A stretch of 64,000 bases of DNA from Streptomyces sp. NBC_00461 (GTDB lineage Bacteria; Actinomycetota; Actinomycetes; Streptomycetales; Streptomycetaceae). The notes beneath the pieces were generated by a model. That model saw nothing but the letters and a program-made list of their open reading frames with translations. It searched no databases and was not told where the DNA came from. Where the stretch lies: NCBI RefSeq assembly GCF_036013935.1, contig NZ_CP107902.1, positions 5,923,001-5,987,000 of the forward strand, read 5' to 3'. Each line of letters opens with the position of its first letter. Position 1 is the first letter of the stretch. The translations under genes were made by a program, and so were the position numbers. Positions 40,806 through 54,814 of this stretch are shown piece by piece.

Positions 40806-43800
40806 TTGGCCGCCTCGCGCACTGCCTCGACCGCGAATACGAACAACGGCGCCAGCACCGCCCCGCTGCGCATCTCCTTTGCAAAGATCAAGGAGCCCCT
40901 CGAGGTTCCCAACCTGCTCGCGCTGCAGACCGAAAGCTTTGACTGGCTGCTCGGGAACACCGCCTGGCAGAGTCGGGTCGAGGCGGCTATCGAGTCCGGT
41001 CAGGATGTCCCCACCAAGTCCGGTCTGGAGGAGATCTTCGAGGAGATCTCTCCGATCGAGGACTTTTCCGGGTCGATGTCGCTGACGTTCCGCGACCACC
41101 GTTTCGAGCCGCCGAAGAACAGCATCGACGAGTGCAAGGAGCGCGACTTCACGTACGCCGCTCCGCTCTTCGTGACGGCTGAGTTCACCAACAACGAGAC
41201 CGGCGAGATCAAGTCCCAGACGGTCTTCATGGGCGACTTCCCGCTCATGACCCACAAGGGCACCTTCGTCATCAATGGCACCGAGCGTGTCGTCGTGTCG
41301 CAGCTGGTCCGCTCGCCGGGCGTCTACTTCGACTCCTCGATCGACAAGACGTCCGACAAGGACATCTTCTCGGCCAAGATCATCCCGTCCCGGGGTGCCT
41401 GGCTGGAGATGGAGATCGACAAGCGCGACATGGTCGGTGTCCGCATCGACCGCAAGCGCAAGCAGTCCGTGACCGTTCTGCTCAAGGCTCTCGGTTGGAC
41501 GACCGAGCAGATCCTGGAGGAGTTCGGCGAGTACGAGTCCATGCGCGCCACCCTGGAGAAGGACCACACCCAGGGCCAGGACGACGCACTGCTCGACATC
41601 TACCGCAAGCTGCGTCCGGGCGAGCCGCCCACGCGTGAGGCCGCGCAGACGCTTCTGGAGAACCTGTACTTCAACCCGAAGCGCTACGACCTCGCCAAGG
41701 TAGGCCGCTACAAGGTCAACAAGAAGCTGGGTGCGGAGGCTCCGCTCGACGCGGGCATCCTGACCGTCGAGGACGTCATCTCGACGATCAAGTACCTGGT
41801 GAAGCTGCACGCCGGCGAGACCGAGACGGCGGCGGACAACGGTCAGACGATCGTTGTCGAGACCGACGACATCGACCACTTCGGCAACCGTCGTCTGCGC
41901 AGCGTCGGCGAGCTCATCCAGAACCAGGTCCGTACGGGTCTGGCTCGTATGGAGCGCGTCGTCCGTGAGCGCATGACGACCCAGGACGTCGAGGCGATCA
42001 CGCCGCAGACCCTGATCAACATCCGGCCGGTCGTCGCCTCCATCAAGGAGTTCTTCGGCACCAGCCAGCTGTCGCAGTTCATGGACCAGAACAACCCGCT
42101 GTCGGGTCTCACCCACAAGCGTCGTCTGTCGGCGCTCGGCCCGGGTGGTCTCTCCCGTGAGCGGGCCGGCTTCGAGGTCCGTGACGTGCACCCGTCCCAC
42201 TACGGCCGCATGTGTCCGATCGAGACCCCCGAAGGCCCGAACATCGGTCTGATCGGCTCGCTCGCCTCCTACGGCCGCGTCAACGCGTTCGGTTTCGTGG
42301 AGACGCCGTACCGCCGGGTCACCGACGGTGTCGTCACCGACGAGGTCGACTACCTGACGGCCGACGAAGAGGACCGGTTCGTCATCGCGCAGGCCAACGC
42401 CACGCTCGACGACGACCTGCGTTTCACCGAGAACCGCGTCCTGGTCCGCCGTCGTGGCGGCGAGGTCGACTACGTCGCCGGTGACGACGTGGACTACATG
42501 GACGTCTCGCCGCGCCAGATGGTGTCGGTCGCGACCGCCATGATCCCGTTCCTCGAGCACGACGACGCCAACCGTGCCCTCATGGGCGCGAACATGATGC
42601 GTCAGGCCGTGCCGCTCATCAAGTCCGAGGCCCCGCTCGTCGGTACCGGCATGGAGTACCGCTCCGCCGTCGACGCCGGTGACGTGGTCAAGGCCGAGAA
42701 GGACGGTGTGGTCCAGGAGGTCTCCGCGGACTACATCACCACGGCCAACGACGACGGCACGTACATCACGTACCGCCTGGCCAAGTTCTCCCGGTCCAAC
42801 CAGGGCACCTCGGTCAACCAGAAGGTCATCGTCAACGAGGGCGACCGGATCATCACGGGCCAGGTGCTCGCCGACGGTCCGGCCACCGAGAACGGCGAGA
42901 TGGCTCTCGGTAAGAACCTGCTCGTGGCGTTCATGCCGTGGGAGGGTCACAACTACGAGGACGCGATCATCCTGTCGCAGCGCCTCGTGCAGGACGACGT
43001 CCTCTCCTCGATCCACATCGAGGAGCATGAGGTCGACGCCCGTGACACCAAGCTCGGCCCGGAGGAGATCACCCGGGACATCCCGAACGTCTCCGAGGAG
43101 GTCCTCGCCGACCTCGACGAGCGCGGCATCATCCGTATCGGTGCCGAGGTCGTCGCCGGTGACATCCTCGTCGGCAAGGTCACGCCCAAGGGTGAGACCG
43201 AGCTGACCCCGGAGGAGCGCCTGCTGCGCGCGATCTTCGGTGAGAAGGCCCGTGAGGTCCGTGACACCTCGCTGAAGGTGCCGCACGGCGAGATCGGCAA
43301 GGTCATCGGCGTCCGCGTCTTCGACCGTGAAGAGGGCGACGAGCTGCCGCCGGGCGTGAACCAGCTGGTTCGTGTCTACGTGGCGCAGAAGCGCAAGATC
43401 ACGGACGGTGACAAGCTCGCCGGCCGACACGGCAACAAGGGTGTCATCTCGAAGATCCTGCCGATCGAGGACATGCCGTTCCTGGAGGACGGCACCCCGG
43501 TCGACATCATCCTCAACCCGCTCGGTGTGCCGTCCCGAATGAACCCGGGACAGGTCCTGGAGATCCACCTCGGCTGGCTCGCCAGCCGCGGCTGGGACGT
43601 CTCCGGCCTCGCGGACGACTGGGCGCAGCGCCTCCAGGCCATCGCGGCCGACAAGGTCGAGCCCGGCACGAACGTCGCCACCCCCGTCTTCGACGGTGCG
43701 CGTGAGGACGAGCTGGCCGGTCTGCTGAACCACACGATCCCGAACCGCGACGGAGAGCGCATGGTGCTCCCGACCGGTAAGGCGCCGCTGTTCGACGGCC

Positions 43801-44291
43801 GCTCGGGTGAGCCGTTCCCGGAGCCGATCTCGGTCGGCTACATGTACATCCTGAAGCTCCACCACCTGGTCGACGACAAGCTGCACGCCCGCTCGACCGG
43901 TCCGTACTCGATGATCACCCAGCAGCCGCTGGGTGGTAAGGCCCAGTTCGGTGGCCAGCGGTTCGGCGAGATGGAGGTGTGGGCGCTGGAGGCATACGGC
44001 GCCGCGTACGCCCTCCAGGAGCTGCTGACCATCAAGTCCGACGACGTCACCGGCCGCGTGAAGGTCTACGAGGCCATCGTCAAGGGCGAGAACATCCCCG
44101 AGCCCGGCATCCCCGAGTCCTTCAAGGTGCTCATCAAGGAGATGCAGTCGCTCTGCCTGAACGTGGAGGTGCTGTCCAGCGACGGTATGTCCATCGAAAT
44201 GCGTGACACCGACGAGGATGTCTTCCGCGCTGCGGAGGAGCTCGGCATCGACCTGTCCCGGCGCGAGCCGAGCAGCGTCGAAGAGGTCTGA
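40806..44291 (+). CDS. rpoB: RNA polymerase beta subunit
   Basis: The start is the TTG at 40806 ([20 protein letters not shown]), with GGAAGGA upstream, as in S. coelicolor rpoB. The 1161-residue protein is full length. The rifampicin pocket reads [20 protein letters not shown] then [11 protein letters not shown], the wild-type susceptible sequence. The conserved C-terminal part ([20 protein letters not shown]) contacts the active centre. It is followed by rpoC after 100 bases. Confidence 0.98.
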   Translation: MAASRTASTANTNNGASTAPLRISFAKIKEPLEVPNLLALQTESFDWLLGNTAWQSRVEAAIESGQDVPTKSGLEEIFEEISPIEDFSGSMSLTFRDHRFEPPKNSIDECKERDFTYAAPLFVTAEFTNNETGEIKSQTVFMGDFPLMTHKGTFVINGTERVVVSQLVRSPGVYFDSSIDKTSDKDIFSAKIIPSRGAWLEMEIDKRDMVGVRIDRKRKQSVTVLLKALGWTTEQILEEFGEYESMRATLEKDHTQGQDDALLDIYRKLRPGEPPTREAAQTLLENLYFNPKRYDLAKVGRYKVNKKLGAEAPLDAGILTVEDVISTIKYLVKLHAGETETAADNGQTIVVETDDIDHFGNRRLRSVGELIQNQVRTGLARMERVVRERMTTQDVEAITPQTLINIRPVVASIKEFFGTSQLSQFMDQNNPLSGLTHKRRLSALGPGGLSRERAGFEVRDVHPSHYGRMCPIETPEGPNIGLIGSLASYGRVNAFGFVETPYRRVTDGVVTDEVDYLTADEEDRFVIAQANATLDDDLRFTENRVLVRRRGGEVDYVAGDDVDYMDVSPRQMVSVATAMIPFLEHDDANRALMGANMMRQAVPLIKSEAPLVGTGMEYRSAVDAGDVVKAEKDGVVQEVSADYITTANDDGTYITYRLAKFSRSNQGTSVNQKVIVNEGDRIITGQVLADGPATENGEMALGKNLLVAFMPWEGHNYEDAIILSQRLVQDDVLSSIHIEEHEVDARDTKLGPEEITRDIPNVSEEVLADLDERGIIRIGAEVVAGDILVGKVTPKGETELTPEERLLRAIFGEKAREVRDTSLKVPHGEIGKVIGVRVFDREEGDELPPGVNQLVRVYVAQKRKITDGDKLAGRHGNKGVISKILPIEDMPFLEDGTPVDIILNPLGVPSRMNPGQVLEIHLGWLASRGWDVSGLADDWAQRLQAIAADKVEPGTNVATPVFDGAREDELAGLLNHTIPNRDGERMVLPTGKAPLFDGRSGEPFPEPISVGYMYILKLHHLVDDKLHARSTGPYSMITQQPLGGKAQFGGQRFGEMEVWALEAYGAAYALQELLTIKSDDVTGRVKVYEAIVKGENIPEPGIPESFKVLIKEMQSLCLNVEVLSSDGMSIEMRDTDEDVFRAAEELGIDLSRREPSSVEEV

Positions 44292-44391
44292 CGGGAGTCC
44301 GGCCGGAGGACCTGGTGAGGAACTCCGGCCGGCCCCTGGACCCCCGTATCAGACCCCACAGACTTACAACCCTGAGAGGGATTGACGCATA

Positions 44392-48291
<3,900 letters not shown>

Positions 48292-48326
48292 GGCGTTGGT
48301 CTGAAGCGCTGAAACGCTGAAGCACT

Positions 48327-48360
48327 GAAGGGCGGTCACCTCACGGGGTGGCCGCCCTTC
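48327..48360. terminator. Bidirectional terminator between rpoC and the M48 gene
   Basis: GAAGGGCGGTCACC pairs with GGTGGCCGCCCTTC (14 pairs with one G-U) around a six-base loop. It ends rpoBC and, from the other side, the leftward six-gene cluster. Just before it, 48301-48330 contains degenerate CTGAAGCG tandem units. Confidence 0.8.
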
Positions 48361-48376
48361 GGCGTGTGCGGGGGCG

Positions 48377-49570
48377 TCAGCGCGGCGGTTGCAGATACGG
48401 CTGCAGGTGGTGCAGGCGCGTGTGGTAGTCCGGGTGCGAGGAGAGCAGTTTGCTGAGCGCGCCCTCCTCGAGCCGCACACCGCCGTTCGCCGCGGTGAGC
48501 GCGGCCTGGGCGTGCTGCTCCTGCCGGTGCAGTTTGTCGAGTACGGCGGCCAGCATCGGGGCGAAGCCCAGCGCGGCCGCGTGTTGGTCCGCCCGCAGCT
48601 CGGAACGTCGGCCGACTGCGGCGAGGGCGTACGGCACGGCCAGGACGAGCAGGGGGAGTCCGTACAGTGTGCTGATCGTCGCCAGAGCGATGCTTCCGAT
48701 GACCAGTGCCACCACGGCGGTACCGATGCAGCCGAACGCGCTCGACACCTTGAACACGAAGCCCGAGAACGCCTTCAGGACGCGCCACGCGATCCGGCCG
48801 GGCAGCGCGTACCAGTAGCCGAGAAGCCCGGACCAGGCGTGGCCGCCGACGTGGTGGCCCAGCTCGTGCGCCATGACGGCGGCGAGTTCGCCGTTGGGCA
48901 GCTCGTTCATGGCGAAGCGGGTGACGCCGACGATGTGGCCCGCCGCGGCGACCGCGTTCAGGCCGTCGCTGTCCTCAACCCACAGCTCGTAGTTGCGGCC
49001 CTCCACGCCGGCGCGGGCCGTGACCTCGCGCCAGACCGGTTCGAGTTTGGCCCGTTCTTGCGGAGTGGGGTGGCGCAAACGGAGCAGACGGCGCGCGATG
49101 GCGCTTTCGGTGGGGCGGTGGAACACGAGGGCGCCGCTGGCGAGCCAGGCCAGCACCACGACGATGCCGAAGCCGCCGAAGAAGAGCGAGACGAGGCCGA
49201 CGACGAACAGGCTGCACAGGAAGTTCGGCAGGTGGAGCAGCAGGCTGCCGACGGTGGTGGCGTCGGTGCGGCGCTGATCGCGGCGGATGTGGACGCGGCC
49301 GTGGTCGGTGCTGATGTGGTGCGCGTGGGTGGAGGGAGCAGGAGGTGTGGGCGGTATGGATGGTGTGAGCGGTGGAGTGGGTGCGGCAGGGGGTGTCTGC
49401 GGATACTGCGGGGGCAGGGTGGCCTGCGGGTACGGTGGCGGCGTCTGAGCGGTGGGGTACTGCGGTGCCTGCGGGTACTGAGGAGGCTCGGCCGGCGGGT
49501 ACTGCGGCGGTGACGACGACTGGGACGGATGCGTCGGGTACTGGGGATACTCCGGAGGTTGCTGGGTCAC
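48377..49570 (-). CDS. Membrane-anchored M48-family metallopeptidase with proline-rich N-terminus
   Basis: This 397-residue protein begins with about 80 residues of Pro/Gln/Tyr repeats (QYPQAPQYP and similar). Two membrane segments follow at about 116-150 (FLCSLFVVGLVSLFF, GIVVVLAWLASGALVF). The zinc motif is HELGHH (235-240), with a third ligand in RSELRADQHA, and there are further membrane helices between them. This matches HtpX-like M48 membrane peptidases. It is the last gene of the leftward cluster, 45 bases after the Pycsar-type effector. A role as maturation or effector protease in the system is inference; a housekeeping quality-control role is possible. Confidence 0.85.
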   Translation of the reverse strand: MTQQPPEYPQYPTHPSQSSSPPQYPPAEPPQYPQAPQYPTAQTPPPYPQATLPPQYPQTPPAAPTPPLTPSIPPTPPAPSTHAHHISTDHGRVHIRRDQRRTDATTVGSLLLHLPNFLCSLFVVGLVSLFFGGFGIVVVLAWLASGALVFHRPTESAIARRLLRLRHPTPQERAKLEPVWREVTARAGVEGRNYELWVEDSDGLNAVAAAGHIVGVTRFAMNELPNGELAAVMAHELGHHVGGHAWSGLLGYWYALPGRIAWRVLKAFSGFVFKVSSAFGCIGTAVVALVIGSIALATISTLYGLPLLVLAVPYALAAVGRRSELRADQHAAALGFAPMLAAVLDKLHRQEQHAQAALTAANGGVRLEEGALSKLLSSHPDYHTRLHHLQPYLQPPR

Positions 49571-49615
49571 GGCGGTTCCTAGTGGTTGCTTCAGTTGGGG
49601 ACGCTGTGCGGCGGC

Positions 49616-50185
49616 TCAGCCGATGAGCAGGGACGCGGGCAGCAGGACCGTGCCGAGGCAGAAGGCGATCAGGCCGGCCCGGATGCACTGGTGCTTGCGG
49701 GCGGCGAGGCGGCTGGACTCGGTGAGGGCCACGGTCAGACCGGCGACGGGATTCTGTTCCGTGTCGGCGAGAGCGGACTCCAAGTGGCCGTGCCGGACCG
49801 CCTGTTGGATGTCGCCGAAGTACGTCAGCGGCTGCCCCGGCCGCCACGATCCGGAGCGGTAACGCGGGAGTACGGCCAGCAGCATGGCGAAGAGGGAGAC
49901 GGCGAGGGACAGCGTCCCGGACCACCACAGTGCCGTGCCCGCGCCGGACAGCGTTGCCGGGGTCCAGCTCCGTCCGGCGAGCAGTCCGCTGAACACGCCG
50001 GCCGTCAGGCCGAGTGCGGCCACCAGCACGGAGGCCTTGCTGTCGGCGCGCGCGATCTCGATGCGCAGGTCGGTGAGGAGTCGCTCGCAGAGCCGTATGC
50101 GCTCCGCGGAGCCGACGGGCTGGGGGGTGCCGACGGCGGGTGCGGGTGCGGGTGCCGGTGCGGGCGCCGGGTCGGTGGTCGTCAT
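49616..50185 (-). CDS. Pycsar-type transmembrane effector-like protein (DUF5706-like)
   Basis: This 189-residue protein has a Pro/Ala N-terminal tail, then LRIEIARADSKASVLVAALG, the signature of DUF5706/PycTM proteins. Membrane segments lie at about 55-73, 87-107 and 168-188. In Pycsar, PycTM effectors damage the inner membrane when a cyclic pyrimidine nucleotide is made. Here a class III cyclase-like gene lies three genes upstream in the same direction. The ATG overlaps the stop of the SPFH-like gene (ATGA), so it is coupled to it. A related but divergent protein is encoded at 247-693. Confidence 0.75.
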   Translation of the reverse strand: MTTTDPAPAPAPAPAPAVGTPQPVGSAERIRLCERLLTDLRIEIARADSKASVLVAALGLTAGVFSGLLAGRSWTPATLSGAGTALWWSGTLSLAVSLFAMLLAVLPRYRSGSWRPGQPLTYFGDIQQAVRHGHLESALADTEQNPVAGLTVALTESSRLAARKHQCIRAGLIAFCLGTVLLPASLLIG

Positions 50186-51747
50186 GTGTCGCTTGCCTCT
50201 TGGGAGTTGTTCGAGTCGTCCGAGTCGGACTGAGGACGCTGGTCGGACGGATGGCCGGGCTCGGGCGGTGGCGCCTGCGCGGGCAGGGTCGGGGTGCTGC
50301 CGTAGCCGGGCGGCGGCTGCCAGGCCGGAGTCTGCTCAGGAGCCGGCGGCGGGGCGGGAGCGCCGGGGTGGGAGCCGGGGAGCGTGAGCGGAGGGGCGTA
50401 CGGCGTGGGCGGGGGAGCGTAGGGCGTGGACGGTTGCCAGGCGGGCCGGCCGGGCAGAGGGGGGCCGGGGGCGGCAGCGGCGGGATGCTGAGCGGGGGGT
50501 GCCGGGGGTGCCGGGGGGCCCGGAGGCGCTGGTGGCTGAGCGGGCACCTGCGCCGAGGCCCGCGGAAGAGGCGCCTGGCCGCCCGGAGCCTGGCTGCCCG
50601 GGCCCTGGTGGTCCGGCGTGTCGGGGTACCCCGGTCCGTCGCCCTGCGGCGCGATCAGCGGCGGTGTCTGGGGGACCCCGGGAAGGCGCTGGTTCAGGAT
50701 GTCGCTGACCGTGCGCAGGGCGAGTTGCTTCGGGCCCTCCAGTTCGTAGCTCTCGGCCGTGTCGCCGCTGAGGAGTTGGCCCACCAGGTCCATCTGGGCC
50801 TGGATCATGCGGAGTTGGTCCTCGCGCATGCTGGTCATCACCAGCCGGGAGTCCTCGGGGTGCTGGGCGAGATGCATGGCCCAGGCCTGGACGCCGCCCT
50901 GCGACAGATGCCACTGGAAGAACTCGATCTTCTTCGCCTCGATGCGCTGCAGCTCCAGCATCTGCTCCCCCTGCTGCAGAGCCAGTTCGTGCTGCCATCG
51001 CTGCTGCTGGAGGATCAGCTCCTGCTGCTGGCGGCCGTAGTCCGTGGCCCGTCCGATCTGCAGGTGGTCCTGCTGCCGGTTGCGGCGGTCCACCTCGACG
51101 TCGATCTCCATGCCCCGCTCGGCCGCACGGATCTGCTCGGCGGCGGAGTGGTCGATGGCCTGGAGCCGCCGCTGGTGGTCGATGTTCTCCTGGTCGCGCC
51201 GCAGCCGCAGGGTCCACGTCACCTGCAGCCCCGCCGGCGCCCCGAGCGGCCCCAGCACCGTGACCGCCTGCAGCAGTTCGCGCTCGGCGTCCGCGCTGTC
51301 GGCGATGGCGAAGCGCCGGGTGACCGGCCGGGCCGCCCGCTGCAGCTCGCCCAGCACCAGACCCGGCACGTCCCGGTGACCACTGGCCACGAACCGGGCG
51401 GGGTCCAGGACCTGCCAGGACAGTTCGACCGCGGCCGTGAACTCGAACGCGTCGTTGTCGCTGGGCAGGGCGAGCTCGGCGGAGAACGGGTGCACGCCCA
51501 TGTCCACCTCGTACACGGCCGTGTACCGATTCGCCGCTATCTCGCTGCGCGTGGGGCGGCGGGGCGGCAGATACGGGTCGTAGCCACCCTTCGGGGTGGA
51601 GAAGACCAGGGCGTGGTCGATGCGGATCAGCGACTTGAGGTTGAGGTCGAAGCGGCCCAACTGGCGCACGGTGAGCACGGGATCGACCAGTTCGGTGTGC
51701 CGGTCCGCCTGCTGCTGCCACTCGGGCGGGCGGTGGAAAGAGGGCAT
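50182..51747 (-). CDS. SPFH/band-7-like protein with coiled coil and proline-rich tail
   Basis: The ATG at 51747 follows GAGGAG. The 521-residue protein has an N-terminal domain (about 1-190) with alternating strands and helices (YTAVYEVDMGVHPFSAELAL, AAVELSWQVLDPARFVASGH, LRLRRDQENI) that I judge SPFH/prohibitin-like. A long Gln/Glu-rich helix follows (about 190-330; QQQELILQQQRWQHELALQQ), then a Pro/Gly/Ala-rich tail. SPFH proteins build membrane-associated oligomeric rings. No membrane helix is evident. It lies between the P-loop protein (29-base gap) and the membrane effector (ATGA overlap), so it may scaffold the effector. The fold assignment is moderate. Confidence 0.6.
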   Translation of the reverse strand: MPSFHRPPEWQQQADRHTELVDPVLTVRQLGRFDLNLKSLIRIDHALVFSTPKGGYDPYLPPRRPTRSEIAANRYTAVYEVDMGVHPFSAELALPSDNDAFEFTAAVELSWQVLDPARFVASGHRDVPGLVLGELQRAARPVTRRFAIADSADAERELLQAVTVLGPLGAPAGLQVTWTLRLRRDQENIDHQRRLQAIDHSAAEQIRAAERGMEIDVEVDRRNRQQDHLQIGRATDYGRQQQELILQQQRWQHELALQQGEQMLELQRIEAKKIEFFQWHLSQGGVQAWAMHLAQHPEDSRLVMTSMREDQLRMIQAQMDLVGQLLSGDTAESYELEGPKQLALRTVSDILNQRLPGVPQTPPLIAPQGDGPGYPDTPDHQGPGSQAPGGQAPLPRASAQVPAQPPAPPGPPAPPAPPAQHPAAAAPGPPLPGRPAWQPSTPYAPPPTPYAPPLTLPGSHPGAPAPPPAPEQTPAWQPPPGYGSTPTLPAQAPPPEPGHPSDQRPQSDSDDSNNSQEASDT

Positions 51748-51776
51748 GGTGCGTTTCTCCTCGGTGACGTGACTGG

Positions 51777-53987
51777 TCAGCGGTTCGGCAGGACGGCCAG
51801 CAGGCGGGCGGTCACCTTGGGCGCGGCACTGCCGTCCTCGCCGGGCATGGTCCGCAGGAGATGGCTCAGCCGGTCGTGCTCGGCAGGCGTGGTGACGAGC
51901 CGGGGCAGCAGGGCTGCCAGCGCCCACTCGGTGGCCGTGGAGCGGTCGGCGATCAGCACCCAGTCGCTCAGGACCTTGAGCGCCTCCTGGGTGGTCCGCG
52001 GCTCGGCGAGCGCCGCCCCCCACAGGGTGGGGATGCCGTGGGCGGGCTCTCCGCCCTCGTGGGCGGTTCGGGCGTACCAGTCCAGGACCAGCGGGGTGCC
52101 GTACCGCTCGCCGTCCTGGGTGCGGCGGCAGGCGCCCACGAAGCCGCCGAGCGTCAGGTCGTGCACGGCACGGTCGTCGTCGAGGTGCTCGCGCAGCCCG
52201 GCCAGGACCCGGTCACCGGCGGGGGAGAGCAGCAACAGCTCGACGGCTTCGGCGAGTTCGCGTGCCATCTCGCCGTCCACGTCGTCGGGATTGTCCTCGT
52301 GGAACCTGCGTACGGCCTTGCGCAGCGCGGCGAGGGCCTGGTCAGGCCGTTCCGGGCCGATCAGCCCGTACGCCCTTACGGCCACCCAGCGCAGCCGTGC
52401 GTCCTCGCCCTCGCACCAATCGTCGAGGATGCGCGGGATATAGGGCGTGCCGATGAGGTGGGCGAGCGTGAGCGCGTTGACGGCGACCAGCCGCTGCCGG
52501 TACCGCTTCGAGATGCACCAGGGCTCGATGACCAGCGCCATCGCCGAGGGCAGGTCGGTGCGGGCGAGGACCGCGACGGTGGACGCGGCGCGGGTGCGGA
52601 CCAGGGGACGGCCGTCGTCGGCGAGCCGGCGCAGCCAGCCGATCAGCGCGGGGCGGGCGGAGGGGTGGCCGAGCCACACCTCGCGCAGCAGCACGAGGGA
52701 GACCCGCTCGTCGAGGAACCTGGCCTTCTGCTGGGGGACCGGTCCCCACTCGGTGTGCTCGTCCTCCTCGAACCTCTCCGCACGGGCCAGTTGGAGGCGC
52801 TTGCCGATGTGCGTGCCGAAGACGGGGACCTCCGGGACCTGGGACCGGTTCCAGGTCTCCTGGAGCAAGCGGTAGAGCAGGTCGCTGACCTCGGCTGTGA
52901 GGGCGTACGGGCCACCGTCGAAGGCGGCGAGGGCCACCAGGAACGCCTTGTCCCGCAGGTGGATCGAGGCCTCGTCCTCCTCGAACCACTCCTGGACCTG
53001 GTTCTCCAGCGAGACGAGCGAGAACTGCGCGACCGCGTCCGCGCCGACCTCGCCGGCCGCGTGCCGGGCGAGCAACTGGGCGAAGGCGGCGACCTCGCGC
53101 AACTGGTGACGGCGGTCCAGGAACCCGGTGACGTCCGGGAGTTGGAGCAGCTTGGCGGCGGTCTCGGCATCGGAGCGGGTGCGCAGATGGGCGGCCAGGA
53201 CGTCGGAAGGGGCGGGCGGGCTCCAGGCCGCGGTGAACGCCACGTCCTCCAGTACGGCGGTGTCGTCGACGGTGACGATCAGGTACCCGTGCTCGCCGAG
53301 CCGGTCGCGGGCCGCCAGCAGGTGTGGCTCGCGCAGCGGGCGGTCGCGGCGGGTGGCCAGGTCGCACAGGACGTATCCGCGCGACGGATCCTCGTCGGGT
53401 TGTGCGGCGGCGACCTGGTCGGCGAGGGCGCTCGGGCCCGTGTCGCGGTCCAGGGTGCGCACCGAGGAGACGCCGAGGCGGTGCAGGAGCATCAGCGCGG
53501 CCGTGCGGCGGCCGGTGAAGCGGGCACCGGAGAGGATGAGGACGTGGTCGTGGCGCAGCCGGTCGAGCAGGCTCGCCACGATTTCCTCGTCGGCGGTGAA
53601 GTGCTCGTCCAGGTGGTCCAGGGTCGTCCGGGGGACCTCGCCGGACGCGGACGCCGACGATCCGAACCCGGGTATGGAGAAGTGGTAGACCTCTGTCTTG
53701 GTGCCCATGATCACGTCGCCGCTGACCTGGTTGCCGGTGACGTTGTTCTGGTCGCCGCTCACCGTGCCGCCGCCGAAGCGCGCCCGGGCGCCGATGCTCA
53801 TGCTCCGCGGGCTGTGGTCGACCAGGTCCCGCCGGGCCGACCAGGCCTTCTGCGGCTGGTCGTGCTCCGCGGACTCCTCGTCCGCGCCCTCTCTTCGGGC
53901 CTCGTCCTTCGCGTCGGAGTCGGCGGGGCGCTGGTCCGGCGCGGGGTCGGCCGCCCCCGCGCCGGGCTGCTGCTCGGGTGTGCTCAC
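51777..53987 (-). CDS. Degenerate P-loop (iSTAND-like) protein with HEAT-like repeats and amyloid-like motif
   Basis: A GTG at 53987 overlaps the cyclase stop (GTGA). The 736-residue protein has a charged disordered start (1-60). A Gly/Asn-rich motif follows at about 72-93 (GGGTVSGDQNNVTGNQVSGD), nearly identical to the cyclase tail. A nucleotide-binding-like domain comes next (about 120-330), in which the Walker A reads SGARFTGRRTAA: the usual lysine is arginine, so ATP hydrolysis is doubtful. Helical HEAT-like repeats fill about 420-730. The shape recalls inactive STAND adaptors of bacterial conflict systems. The shared motif suggests it is recruited by, or templated by, the cyclase protein. 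Confidence 0.7.
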   Translation of the reverse strand: MSTPEQQPGAGAADPAPDQRPADSDAKDEARREGADEESAEHDQPQKAWSARRDLVDHSPRSMSIGARARFGGGTVSGDQNNVTGNQVSGDVIMGTKTEVYHFSIPGFGSSASASGEVPRTTLDHLDEHFTADEEIVASLLDRLRHDHVLILSGARFTGRRTAALMLLHRLGVSSVRTLDRDTGPSALADQVAAAQPDEDPSRGYVLCDLATRRDRPLREPHLLAARDRLGEHGYLIVTVDDTAVLEDVAFTAAWSPPAPSDVLAAHLRTRSDAETAAKLLQLPDVTGFLDRRHQLREVAAFAQLLARHAAGEVGADAVAQFSLVSLENQVQEWFEEDEASIHLRDKAFLVALAAFDGGPYALTAEVSDLLYRLLQETWNRSQVPEVPVFGTHIGKRLQLARAERFEEDEHTEWGPVPQQKARFLDERVSLVLLREVWLGHPSARPALIGWLRRLADDGRPLVRTRAASTVAVLARTDLPSAMALVIEPWCISKRYRQRLVAVNALTLAHLIGTPYIPRILDDWCEGEDARLRWVAVRAYGLIGPERPDQALAALRKAVRRFHEDNPDDVDGEMARELAEAVELLLLSPAGDRVLAGLREHLDDDRAVHDLTLGGFVGACRRTQDGERYGTPLVLDWYARTAHEGGEPAHGIPTLWGAALAEPRTTQEALKVLSDWVLIADRSTATEWALAALLPRLVTTPAEHDRLSHLLRTMPGEDGSAAPKVTARLLAVLPNR
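53727..53776. repeat. 50-bp direct repeat, copy 1 (codes for the amyloid-like motif in the P-loop protein)
   Basis: Identical over 50 bases to 54038-54087, both on the leftward coding strand and in the same reading frame, encoding GGGTVSGDQNNVTGNQ. Identity at the DNA level between otherwise unrelated genes implies recent duplication or gene conversion. Confidence 0.9.
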
Positions 53988-54814
53988 GAGCCCTCCCCGC
54001 GCTTGTTGCCGCCCCCGATGGTGAAGTCGCCGCCGATCTGGTTGCCGGTGACGTTGTTCTGGTCGCCGCTCACCGTGCCGCCGCCGATGGTTACGGCGCC
54101 GTTGAAGACGGGGCCCGGCGCCGGGGCTCCCCGGTCCGGCGCCGGGCCGCCCTGCTGGGGGACCCGCGGCGTCGGGCGGTCCCCCGAACCGCCCGACGCC
54201 TCCCCCGCCCCCGTGTCACCGTGGTCCTCGTGCGCCGCACCGCCCGGCACCGGGCCGTGCAGCCAGGCCTTCAGCGGCCCGTTCTTGCTGTCCACCGTCA
54301 CCGCGTGGAACTCCGCCTTCGGGATCCCCGTGTGGTCGTGCCGTACGACCCCGGCGTACAGGGGGTCCGCGACGCAGAGCGCGAAGTCGTCGGTCCGCTC
54401 GCGCAGGGCGGCGCGCAGGATCTGGGCGTCCAGCAGCCGGCAGGCGTGGTTGAGGTCGGAGCCGACCCAGCCGTCGTGCTCGTCCACGGCGACCCAGCCG
54501 GTGGCGACGACGCCGCGCAGCCGGATCTGCGCGGAGCTGGAGGCCATCCTGTTGACCGCCCGCAGCTGCGCCGGCACCTGGGTGAGCAGGCTGCGCAGCA
54601 AGGCCGTGACCGGGGCGCTCGCGTCGATGAGCTCCATCACCGAGTCCCCGCGGTCGGCCCGCAACCGCAGCGTCTCGTCGATGCCGGCGGCCGCGAGCGT
54701 GCGGTCGGTGATGTCGTAGAGCATGCGCCGCAGATACGCCTGCTCCACGTCGTCCCGGTCGCTGTACCTCTCGATGTCCAGCAACAGGATCGTGCGGCTC
54801 ACGGGGTTGTTCAT
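53984..54814 (-). CDS. Class III nucleotidyl cyclase-like protein with amyloid-like C-terminal motif
   Basis: The ATG at 54814 follows GGAGAGG; the upstream extension to 54925 is not supported. Residues 1-190 resemble class III cyclases of the type used by Pycsar: metal Asp in ILLLDIERYS (D13), second metal Asp in RADRGDSVM (D57), and the transition-state pair in GSDLNHACRLLDA (N122, R126). A Gly/Pro-rich linker leads to a C-terminal Gly/Asn motif (about 244-263), GGGTVSGDQNNVTGNQIGGD, repeated in the next protein. All key catalytic positions seem present, so activity is likely; the nucleotide product cannot be read from the sequence. It lies 126 bases after the Crp/Fnr gene. Confidence 0.75.
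   Translation of the reverse strand: MNNPVSRTILLLDIERYSDRDDVEQAYLRRMLYDITDRTLAAAGIDETLRLRADRGDSVMELIDASAPVTALLRSLLTQVPAQLRAVNRMASSSAQIRLRGVVATGWVAVDEHDGWVGSDLNHACRLLDAQILRAALRERTDDFALCVADPLYAGVVRHDHTGIPKAEFHAVTVDSKNGPLKAWLHGPVPGGAAHEDHGDTGAGEASGGSGDRPTPRVPQQGGPAPDRGAPAPGPVFNGAVTIGGGTVSGDQNNVTGNQIGGDFTIGGGNKRGEGS
54038..54087. repeat. 50-bp direct repeat, copy 2 (codes for the amyloid-like motif in the cyclase protein)
   Basis: Same 50 bases as 53727-53776. Copies start 311 bases apart on either side of the gene junction. Confidence 0.9.

Noticed and set aside
40695..43886. Open frame of over 1000 codons opposite rpoB
   Set aside because: Shadow of the highly biased rpoB codons; composition (Asp/Val/Leu/Arg) is typical of an antisense frame and there is no family match or ribosome site.
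51861..54719. 952-codon rightward frame opposite the cyclase cluster
   Set aside because: Antisense to two genes with recognisable domains; no ribosome site or known motif.
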